DNA of 64,000 nucleotides from Morchella semilibera (lineage: Eukaryota; Ascomycota; Pezizomycetes; Pezizales; Morchellaceae). The notes beneath the pieces are model-generated. The model made no database searches and was not told where the DNA came from. It worked only from the letters and a program-made list of their open reading frames with translations. How positions within the stretch are numbered: the stretch's first letter is position 1; each line of letters starts with the position of its first letter. The translations under genes and the position numbers were made by a program. The DNA lies in NCBI GenBank assembly GCA_009192285.1, contig CM018603.1, positions 4,562,062 through 4,626,061 of the forward strand. The letters are read 5' to 3'. Positions 55,950 to 64,000 of this stretch are shown one piece after another.

Positions 55950-56023
55950 GTATGAAAGACTTATATTCCCGTCCCATTTGAAAGTGTTCACTCTACAGAA
56001 GAGGTAGACTAATTTGCACATAG
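55950..56023 (+). other. Candidate 5' UTR intron
   Basis: Donor GTATGA after AAAAAG, branch-like GACTAAT, acceptor CATAG: 74 bases. It ends 9 bases before the ATG of the next gene. Confidence 0.55.
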
Positions 56024-56032
56024 ACAGAAACT

Positions 56033-56434
56033 ATGGTGACAGTGCGTAATACCACATTGGGTCGAAATTCGGTGGTCACCTGGGTGGTTACACCAACCGC
56101 CACAGTTCCCCGTACAGAGTGGTTCATCCAAGCTGCTCCCACCCCGCTCATCGTTGAGTTTGGGGTCCGAGGCCTCCACCGCACCGTCCGCTTGATGATC
56201 TTCTGCCGCGGCACAAAGACTAAGGTGAAGGTCACCGGAAACGCCACCATCACAACCACCTACAACGCCGACGGGACCACTACCACCAAGGAGGAGCCCA
56301 ATGATGTTTATGTCAGGGGCGTCCAGATCGGAGGCAAGGACTATGTCATTGATGTTGCACGTCGTCCCCACGGGCTTTCTGTTGTAGTGACTCAATGCTT
56401 GGGGGGACATGAGAGCAACATCTTGCTGTGGTAG
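56033..56434 (+). CDS. Small beta-rich protein, unknown function
   Basis: A 133-residue protein from the ATG at 56033 (MVTVRNTTLGRNSVVTWVVT). Alternating Val/Thr pattern suggests a beta sandwich or barrel: VEFGVRGLHRTVRLMIF, TKVKVTGNATITTTYNADG, then VYVRGVQIGGKDYVIDVARR. No signal peptide, membrane span, Cys pairs or catalytic motif is evident. A 74-base candidate 5' UTR intron supports transcription on this strand, although a longer reverse frame (56009-56494) overlaps; its amino-acid make-up looks less natural. Possible secreted or lectin-like function cannot be supported. Confidence 0.55.
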   Translation: MVTVRNTTLGRNSVVTWVVTPTATVPRTEWFIQAAPTPLIVEFGVRGLHRTVRLMIFCRGTKTKVKVTGNATITTTYNADGTTTTKEEPNDVYVRGVQIGGKDYVIDVARRPHGLSVVVTQCLGGHESNILLW

Positions 56435-58786
56435 GCTGTAGAGGTGGTGGTGCCGGGTGAGCGGTGCTCTTGTCATACTTCCTGAGGGAGGCATATATAT
56501 ATGGAATGGTAGGTGGGATCTAGGAAAAAGAGTCTACCATTTCTATATGTTTTTTCATTGATAGTTTCGGTACGTTTTTCATTTTTTCCCAGAAGCTCGG
56601 GGATGCATTGCAGATCTAGATGTATTGACAATCACAGAATGCATGTTTTTCTTATAAATGTTGTCTAGCCAGCTAGGACGGGGATTAGGAATATACATTG
56701 CTTCATATAACGTGGGTCTCGTAGTTCCACAAAGATATACTGAACTAGGACATAAACTTTGGAAGATTACACCTTTGACTGCCAAAGTGGCCATGTTGAG
56801 CAACCTAAACCAACAACTCAGTGTTAGACAAAGGATTGAACCACTGCAAATGCCATTCGAGGTTATCTCAAGATGGAGCTCATAAAACTCAAGACCTTTG
56901 ACCCCACTTTCCAGGTGTATATAATATATTTTTCAAAGTTCTTTTTTCTTTTATTAATTCAGGACTCGCATGCAACCTTATATTCATGACGAGACTGTGG
57001 TATTCAAGGTGCCCTTTCAAGGGTTTCTGATTTTGTATGTTGTTCCCATACAGGTTTTGCGTTGCAGCGGCCACCAAAAACTACCAAAACCCATGTACCC
57101 CGACTGTATATAGAGCAACCTGAAAACTTGGGGAGATAATGGTAGGATGGCTCATTTCATAGGATATGCGGCGGGGCAGAGCGCAGGGAGTTAATCAAAA
57201 TTCAAATTATTATTTGCGCTCACAGGCAGTCGATGTCATAAATGTACTTTGCTCAAAATCTTGATTCTCAGAAAAGCAATACTGCCTCTTTGCACACCGC
57301 CACAATCTCTCGAGGAGTAGCATGGTCGCCTTGGATAAGGGCAATGGGCAGAGGTGTTGTATGGAGTTATGGATTTGTTGCCCTGTGATCTGTTATGTTA
57401 AGCTGATGAGCGGTTGAAGCCAACTGTTACAATTGCAGTGTGATTTGTTTTTCTCGTGGCAAATTTGATACTGTTGCGGCCTGGGTAAACGCCCATGAAC
57501 TATACCTGATACCATCTACAAATCACCAGTCGAGCAATCAATGCTTCAGATCACACCTATATCCCTACTCTCTTATTTCCTCTCGTTGGCTAATCTAGAA
57601 TAACGGTTTTGCTTAATCATCATATCTTCTGGGGTTACTAGTACATCAAATAGGGGCTTATAATCTCTAGGCATGAAACTAGTTCCGACCACTTAACTCC
57701 CAAGGGGCGCGTCAGGAGTAGAGGCCCTGGAGCTTCCATCTACATGATAATTAAGTAAGGGCGGACATTCTCCCGGCCCCCTAGTATCAGCTCGTAATAA
57801 CTAGATATCAGTCACGTCAATCGTCAAGCAATGCTCCCTCCTCCCCCCCATGTTGTGTTTGTTCTCGGCAAATAACTCTAGCATACGGGACTATGGACTA
57901 AGTTAAAGCGGGTCGGAATTGTACGAGTGATATTCTATGACCCCCGGACCCCGCAGGACCCATCTACAGCAACCCTCCAGGGTCCAGGATTCTGTTGGGA
58001 ACCTTCGCACCAGACCCCACTTCAAAGATGGAGTGTTGGTGATAGGGTAGAACTCGGGGGTCTCACTCATGGGTACTAGTCACTACAGTCGGAGCCCCTA
58101 TCCCAGTTCCTTGATGATATTCAGTTGAAAATAGGATAATCAATTACTGGGGGGAGGCAAGTCTCATTGCCACAGATCGACTGGAACCAGGCTCGACGCG
58201 GTGAGGCTAGAATATCAACTCTTGGAGCTTCCGAAACACTTCCGGGTTGCAGCTTATGTTCCAGTTGTCTTCTAGGTTTAATGGATTATAAGACTCCCGC
58301 CGCATCCCCAGCCAAATGCCCTATACTGTCCGGGCTCCCCAGAATGGCATATGCAGCAACACCGCATTCTGGGAGTCATTCCCGGCTCCAACTAGCACCT
58401 AAACCATCACTAGAATTCTTTCTTACCCGATGTTGACGTGCTATGTTGGGGTACTATAATAATACTACGAAGCGAATGCCAACCCTAACGCCTGTAGCTG
58501 GTGCCAAATGCTACATAGCGCCAGGACTAAACACCAAGTGATGGACATGGAAACAAATAAGTACGTACAGTGAAAGAACATGTTTACTGAGGCAGCATTC
58601 AAAGAGATCCACCTTCTAATTCTTACGGGCCGCATTGCCTCGAACCCCTAGCTCTACATGGGCCTTCTTGTAATCCAAGGGAAATCCCACGCAATGAAAT
58701 CCTTACTTTTCCTTAATGGATTCCTGGTAGGTCATACAGCGCTCGATATGTTTCTCATACGGCTTACTGTCGAAGTAGCGTGGACC
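56435..58786. other. Intergenic
   Basis: No gene is supported across 2.3 kb; only short frames and no tRNA or clear repeat. Confidence 0.45.
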
Positions 58787-60838
58787 TCAGGTACAGTAAA
58801 TTGCCTTCCCTTTGTTGTGCACACGCATATGTTGAATAAGGCCAGCATTAGTCTCGAAGGCACCGCCACATTCAGTGCACTTATGTGGTAAGCTCTTAGT
58901 GATTTGCAGCCTCGTATCTGTTTTTAGGTCGGATGACCTTGCGAACATCCTTCCGCCACGTCCAGGTTGATTGGGTGCCACGGTACCTCCCTCGCTAGGA
59001 GAATCAACAGTGTCGACTGGTTTGGAAGTCACAGGAATACTACCAGAGGCAGGGATATCGGGAGGTGGGGCGGAAGCCATGAGGTAGCAGGAACGGGCAC
59101 TATGTCTCCTGAGTGACTGGGCCATAGTGAAGCCCGTTCCGCAGTCGCAGAAGAATTTCTTCTCGTCTCTCGTTCGTACCACCATGGCGGATTTATTGGT
59201 CTTTGAGTGACGAGTGCGAGATCTAGTAACACGGGTCTCCAAGCAGATGTCTGTGTTGTTTGAGTAACTTCCCTCCTCGCTCACAACCCCTTCTGCCCTC
59301 TTGTCATCGTTCACTTTGGGAAGTGTATGCTTTCCCTCAGTATTGGGATGTCTCGTTGCCACATGGCGGGGGACGCTCCATTTGGATTGAAACGTCTTAT
59401 CGCAATATGGACAAGAGAATATTGCCGTCGATGGGTGTTTCTCCGTATCTGCAACATTATCACTAACAGCTCCAGCTTGTACTGATACTGAGGCGGTTGG
59501 GTCTGGCGGAGGAGGAATTTCACGGTCCGCACTGTGACCGTTGGTTGTGGGGTGGCAGTTCTTCTTATGGCGGATAAGAGAGGTATACCCCATATACCAG
59601 CGGTCGCAGGTCGAGCACAGGAAATGGGAGGTTATGGTGGCGGAGAACGCTGTATGGCTGTCATCGTTGGCCGTGGAGGAACCTTCCTTAACTGGGCGGA
59701 GCTGTCCTGATTGTGCGGAGGGCCCCCCCGTCCTATATTCGTTTGGAAAGCTGCTGTCCTCTGACTGATGGGACCTAGTGGATTGACTAATATTATAGTT
59801 TCCTGGATATGAGTCTGTACCAGAAGGAAATGAGAAACTTCTCCCACTCTGACCCAATACAGAACCTTCCCCCCCCCTAAATGGTGGGTTGCCGGCCTGT
59901 AGGGAGTGTGTAGGGATATCCAGGTTCATCGATTCCTCATTAATAGTCACGGTTGGGATTGGACGCAATGAGGTAAGAAGTGATGAACCGATTTCAGGGG
60001 GAAAGCTATCAGCTCCCTCGTCGTCTTCGCTATCTGAATAGCCATTGATATCCTCTAGGTAAATATTAGTCTCAGCTATTTCACCATCAGGGGTGTCTGT
60101 CAGCTCACCATTACCAAGGTACGGGTTCGGGAGGCTACCATTTCTGGAAAAAGGATTGAGCCCGCCCCTGGAGAATAAAGCGGAACGGCCCATGCCCTGG
60201 AATATCTTGGAAAGTCTGGAATCCTGGGTTGTTGGAGCAACTGGAAGCGGGTCGGGAGTGATTATGTGTACAAAAGAGGGATTATCGAATTGGAAATGGT
60301 CTCCCTGTCTTGATGGCCCAACCCTTCCTGGATATTGGCGCCGGACATCGCCCATTGAGTTCCGCCAGGTTTCCGCTCCTTCTGTCTTCCTATCTTTTAT
60401 GGTATGACCCAACGTCCCATCCAGGGGAAACATAGGATCCTCGCTTCTGCTACGACGAGCCGGGCTCCTTGTGTCAGGGGTAGTCCCTGGGCCGTCGCTG
60501 CTCGCCGGAGGCCCAGCGCCTCGGTCTCCAGGCATAAAGACATGCCCACGCATAACAGCCTCGATATCCACCCTGGAATCAATACGTCTACGTAAAGTTG
60601 CCTTTACACTTTCTGTCGTCAGCGAGCTCATCCACTCATGATAGCTCCCCAAAGCCGCAGGTACAAGTCGATCCGGCCCAGAGGCATCTTTCCAGTCCCC
60701 CATAGCGGAGACGAATGAGAATTCGGGACGAACGGTAAGGGCGGCAATGGTGGAGGGGGAAAGATTGAAGTAGTCTTCGCCTGAGACATTGTTGGCCCGA
60801 GAGCCAGAGCGTGTTCGGTTTGGAAACATTTTTTTCAT
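58787..60838 (-). CDS. C2H2 zinc-finger protein, probable transcription factor
   Basis: About 683 residues from the first in-frame ATG at 60838 (MKKMFPNRTRSGSR); the frame is open 72 codons further but without ATG, so an upstream exon is possible. The N-terminal region has a probably folded segment (YFNLSPSTIAALTVRPEF and MGDWKDASGPDRLVPAALGS), then about 250 disordered Ser/Pro/Gly residues. Four zinc fingers follow, spaced widely: CSTCDRWY...RHKKNCH (about residue 404), CPYCDKTF...RHVATRH (471), CDCGTGF...RRHSARSC (561, a variant with one residue between the cysteines and a terminal Cys) and CTECGGAF...QHMRVH (652). The protein ends 10 residues after the last finger. DNA binding and nuclear location are expected from the fingers; targets unknown. 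Confidence 0.82.
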   Translation of the reverse strand: MKKMFPNRTRSGSRANNVSGEDYFNLSPSTIAALTVRPEFSFVSAMGDWKDASGPDRLVPAALGSYHEWMSSLTTESVKATLRRRIDSRVDIEAVMRGHVFMPGDRGAGPPASSDGPGTTPDTRSPARRSRSEDPMFPLDGTLGHTIKDRKTEGAETWRNSMGDVRRQYPGRVGPSRQGDHFQFDNPSFVHIITPDPLPVAPTTQDSRLSKIFQGMGRSALFSRGGLNPFSRNGSLPNPYLGNGELTDTPDGEIAETNIYLEDINGYSDSEDDEGADSFPPEIGSSLLTSLRPIPTVTINEESMNLDIPTHSLQAGNPPFRGGEGSVLGQSGRSFSFPSGTDSYPGNYNISQSTRSHQSEDSSFPNEYRTGGPSAQSGQLRPVKEGSSTANDDSHTAFSATITSHFLCSTCDRWYMGYTSLIRHKKNCHPTTNGHSADREIPPPPDPTASVSVQAGAVSDNVADTEKHPSTAIFSCPYCDKTFQSKWSVPRHVATRHPNTEGKHTLPKVNDDKRAEGVVSEEGSYSNNTDICLETRVTRSRTRHSKTNKSAMVVRTRDEKKFFCDCGTGFTMAQSLRRHSARSCYLMASAPPPDIPASGSIPVTSKPVDTVDSPSEGGTVAPNQPGRGGRMFARSSDLKTDTRLQITKSLPHKCTECGGAFETNAGLIQHMRVHNKGKAIYCT

Positions 60839-61804
60839 CCTTCGACCGGCTGACTCGCGTGTCGTGGTTGGGAGAAAGGGGCTGTCCGTAATAGCGGGGA
60901 GAGTGGTTAGGCGGCGTAGGGAGAGGTGGTGAAAAGAGGGAGCGTGGGATACAGTTTCGAAAGAGAGACAGCTGTAGAGTTCGGGGGGTGGTGAGTTTGA
61001 GGTTCGGCGGCCAATTGGGAAGGGGAGGGGACTGGGGGGAAGAAGGTTCGCCAAAGGGAAGTGGGCACCACTGGCTTGGTCAGGATGAGGAAACGAGTAC
61101 AGCCATCATGGGGTGGAGTTGGGCAAAAAAGGAATTTACGGAACACCAGTGGGCGTCTTGGCGCACACAATGAAATCCAACGGCACGAGATATGTCTTCC
61201 TGAAAAAGATCCAAAGAGATGATGGTAGCGGGGCGAGTAAGTTTGGTAATATTTAAAGTGTGGCAGTACTGGGAGGTTCCAAAGGGTAGGATACCAACAT
61301 TGACCCAAGAAAATCGAACAAGTAGGGAGGCCTGTCCACCGGTTCGGATAGGAATAGTTTGAAGAAGCGCCTTATAAAGCGCAATGGGCCATATATCCTC
61401 TTTCATGATCGTAATAAGTGAAGATCCGGTGTCACCGGAGGTTCCGCATCCTCTTTGATCGATTAAACGGATTCTCTGGTCTTTCATTCGTGTCTGTGAA
61501 CATGGGACAATCTGTGCGTACACAATACAAAAGCAATTTCTTTGTCACATACCGTCGAATCACGGTAGAACCGAACAGGCAGGACAGGATCGAACCAGAA
61601 GGTGCATGTGGAGGGGAGTGGGAGAGAAGAATACACGAGACTTTCGGTGAAAAAGTATTCATGTAAGGGATGTATCTAGAGGCGGAGCTTATCCACACTT
61701 GCATCTATAATCTTCCTGATTTACTTCCACATTCATTGGACAGGGGTAATGGGATTGCGAGTGATATCTCATGACGATAAGGTGATATCTTATCAACTAG
61801 CGAG
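60839..61804. other. Upstream region of the zinc-finger gene
   Basis: Open reverse frames (61080-61523, 60907-61308) overlap and show no motif. May include an upstream exon and the promoter of the zinc-finger gene. Confidence 0.4.
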
Positions 61805-61843
61805 TTTTTTTTTTTTTTTGTTTACATCAGTAATCATATCCAG
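61805..61843 (-). mobile_element. Very short A-tailed retroposon insert
   Basis: Thirty-nine bases: T15 on the forward strand then GTTTACATCAGTAATCATAT and CCAG, lying between two perfect copies of TATCAACTAGCGAG (61791-61804 and 61844-61857). A 14-base target duplication with an A tail on the reverse strand is clear evidence of reverse-transcribed insertion of a nearly completely truncated template. Confidence 0.88.
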
Positions 61844-61857
61844 TATCAACTAGCGAG

Positions 61858-62315
61858 TGATTTGTGTGAACCAGATGGAATGTCCTGTTAATTGAGGAGA
61901 TGCAAGCCTAAAAAATCCGGGAGGTGATATCAAGGCTTTTTGGAGTGATATCATATGGGGCTGTAAAGGTGAGCGGCCGGGTTGATAATATTACGGTTCC
62001 GTTGGCGAAAGTGGTGTTGGGGTGATGTAGTTATCGAATATAAATGGTCGGGCAACGCCAACTCAGGTACTACGTTGAATTTCATAGAAAGTAGGAGACA
62101 GGAGATAGGCATTGTATATCATGGTATATGTTAATTTAATGTCTACTCGCAGTAAAAAATAAAATTCTAGGTTTAGTTGATTAATTAATTAGGAAAACTG
62201 CGACCCCACAGGTCCGACAACACACGAGGAAGAAAAGAACTCTAGCACCCACTCCCAAACTTGCTCCTCCGATCCCCGACTTGGATATATATATATATGG
62301 CTAACTAGGCAAGGG
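61858..62315. other. Intergenic
   Basis: Nothing coding is supported; TATATATATATATGG-like AT run near 62286-62297. Confidence 0.5.
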
Positions 62316-62630
62316 TTAACTAAGAGCACAAAAGTCCCAAACAACCCACTCCTTAATGGGCGTCTCGGTTCCATTCACTAGCACATGCGTCACCGTTTCC
62401 CTGCAAAACGGACACGGCATCGACGACGAGTAGGTGGGCTGACGGCTAGGCGGCGGGGCGCTGAACGGGCGTGAGATCACTTCCAAGTATGACTTCATTA
62501 GGCAGTCGCGGCACAGGCTGTGCGCGCACTGCACAAACTTCATGGTGGCTCTGTGGCAGTGGCAGACGCCGCAACAGTCTGGGTCGGTGGAGGTGCAGGA
62601 GCCCACGGATGCGTTGCGCGTGGTAGACAT
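62316..62630 (-). CDS. Small RING-type zinc-finger protein
   Basis: A 104-residue protein from the ATG at 62630 (MSTTRNASVGSC). It has a complete C3HC4 RING pattern: Cys20-x2-Cys23, Cys35, His37, Cys40, Cys43, and Cys73-x2-Cys76 in CPFC, with an unusually long, Pro/Ser-rich loop of 29 residues before the last pair. RING domains usually recruit E2 enzymes for ubiquitin transfer, so an E3 ligase role is plausible. The protein is little more than the domain itself plus an IKEWVVWDF-containing tail. No membrane segment. Intronless as drawn; a GT-rich promoter-proximal tract precedes it. Confidence 0.75.
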   Translation of the reverse strand: MSTTRNASVGSCTSTDPDCCGVCHCHRATMKFVQCAHSLCRDCLMKSYLEVISRPFSAPPPSRQPTYSSSMPCPFCRETVTHVLVNGTETPIKEWVVWDFCALS

Positions 62631-64000
62631 AATGAGGGATTTGTTGGTTTTTTTTGGGTGGTGTTGGGGGGGGGGGGTGGTTATTTGTAGGCCGTAGTTG
62701 TTGGTGGTGGTTGTTATTTCACTGGGTGGTATGGGAGTGGAATCAATGCTAGCTTTTTGGGGAATTTATGGTTGTGATAAAGTGTACCCTGGGAAGGTAA
62801 GTATGGGGCAATTGAAGAAGGGAAGGAAACAAATATCATGAGGATCGACTACCACGGTTCCACAATAAACCCCATACTACGGGCCTAGTTATCGCCAGGT
62901 TACTCTCCATCCAGGCCAGAATATAATCGTCCATCTCCCCACAATAGTACTACTGCCCCAAGAGGCTAGGCGGGTATTGATGTTGGGGACGGCAGACCCG
63001 TCGATATTGAATGGGATAATGGGGATTTTGGGTGGTTGTGTTTGTATATTGTGTTGCTTACACGGGTGGTGGTTTGCTGGATAGAAAATGGGAAGGAGTG
63101 GTTTGTGGAGTCTATAGTTGCTGCATTTCGAGAGTATATGGTGGTAGAGCATGCTTTGGACTGGCCTCTACGGTGTAATAGAAGTAGGAGAATGAGACAA
63201 TATAACGTGACCTGAATGCTGCCGGCGCGTGGCATACGGAAAGGCTTTAAAAATGTAGTATATTACATTTCGACAATAGGTAGAATAGTAGGTGGGGCTA
63301 TCCTTGAAAGAGAAAGGTGGGTGTTGTGGTAGTATTTGGTGGGTCCTTACGCAAGAGCGCCTTTGGAGGTATGGGGAGGTGGCTGCACGTACCGGACAAA
63401 TAGCCTGGGGAATGATGCATGGTAACCAAGTACTATTGGGTCACTGATCATCATTCGGTCTTGGCCTGGAGGTCTCTGGTCTTTTTTTTTTTTTTTTTTT
63501 TGTTTACCTCATTACATGTATGCAGTCTCTCGGCTACGACGTGATCACACCATTTTATCCCAGAGTACCCTCCCTCCATCGCCATCTCAAAGAAAGACGG
63601 GGGGAGGCCGTGTACATGTCGTCTCTTCCCCAAGACTAACCAACCTAGTGCGCTCACTATCTCGAGCCAGTGATTCCAACGGTTGAAACTGGTTGTATTC
63701 GGAGGTCATACCATACCGAACTGAACTGAATTACATACATGTCCAACTGAACTGAACTGAACTGGACTGAATATTGGTTCTCTAAGCCGGTTTAAGAGTT
63801 CTTTTGTTTGGTTTGCAAGTCCATAAATTAGATGTCTTTTCAGAGTCCTACTCTTGATTTATCAGGTGTAATCAAGCTCGCCTAAAAGCGGTGAAGGCGG
63901 GAAATACGTCCTCTATGTGATGGGTACCTGCATGATAGAACCGGTTAGTAAGCCGGTTTGAAGCAGTATTTGACTGTGATGAACTGTTCAAACCAAATTA
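62631..64000. other. Intergenic end of window
   Basis: No gene is supported. A G run lies at 62666-62679. T20 followed by GTTTACCTCATTACATGTAT and GCAG at 63482-63525 is another likely member of the short A-tailed insert family, with only a poor flanking repeat (TCTCTGG/TCTCTCGG). Confidence 0.45.
63714..63769. repeat. (CTGAA)n pentanucleotide repeat
   Basis: Two blocks of CTGAA units, broken by about 17 bases (CCGAACTGAACTGAATT and CAACTGAACTGAACTGAACT): an imperfect microsatellite. Confidence 0.8.

Noticed and set aside
1-64000. CRISPR arrays, bacterial operons, rRNA genes
   Set aside because: No regularly spaced repeats, no rRNA-like sequence, and introns show the DNA is eukaryotic.

Overview
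The window looks like nuclear DNA of a filamentous fungus, most likely an ascomycete. Supporting signs are short spliceosomal introns (46-95 bases, GTAAGT/GTATGC-type donors, CTAAC/CTAAT branch sites), tRNA genes with small introns, a fungal-type class 3 lipase, a widespread fungal multi-pass membrane protein family, C2H2 and RING zinc proteins, and three classes of fungal mobile element. Base composition is mixed and intergenic space is large (two stretches of about 7 kb), as in repeat-expanded genomes such as those of Pezizomycetes; that placement is inference and weak.

Layout. 1-15 kb: five short reverse-strand genes for small helical, Ala/Glu-rich proteins that look like diverged paralogues (983-1327, 1991-2332, 3379-3930, 12418-12684, 14535-14996). 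Three or four carry a small intron ending at, or splitting, the start codon. A young Ty3/gypsy LTR retrotransposon (4357-11833, identical 392-base LTRs, 5-base target duplication GATGT) sits inside this array. 15-22 kb: gene-poor, with a tRNA-derived pol III unit, a tiny A-tailed retroposon insert with its own target duplication, and a 130-base MITE-like element. 22-28 kb: two reverse-strand genes, a multi-pass membrane protein and a class 3 (diacylglycerol-lipase-like) lipase with a full Ser-Asp-His set. 28-35.7 kb: gene-poor, with one decayed tRNA-Ile. 35.7-39.2 kb: a decayed two-gene PIF/Harbinger DNA transposon with terminal inverted repeats, transposase and convergent Myb/SANT-like gene; a 102-base A-tailed retroposon lies in the transposase. 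41-43 kb: a proline-rich small protein and two intron-containing tRNA genes (Asp-GTC, Ala-TGC). 44-48.7 kb: a large decayed DNA transposon with internally repeated inverted arms around a DDE-type transposase relic. 51.6-54.7 kb: a forward multi-exon gene for a disordered, probably nuclear protein. 56 kb: a small beta-rich protein with a 5' UTR intron. 58.8-60.8 kb: a four-finger C2H2 protein. 62.3 kb: a 104-residue RING protein. The last kilobase holds simple repeats.

No operon-like organisation is expected or seen. The most interesting signals are the small-protein array with start-codon introns, and a family of very short A-tailed inserts (32, 39 and 102 bases), each flanked by a clean 10-14 base target duplication.
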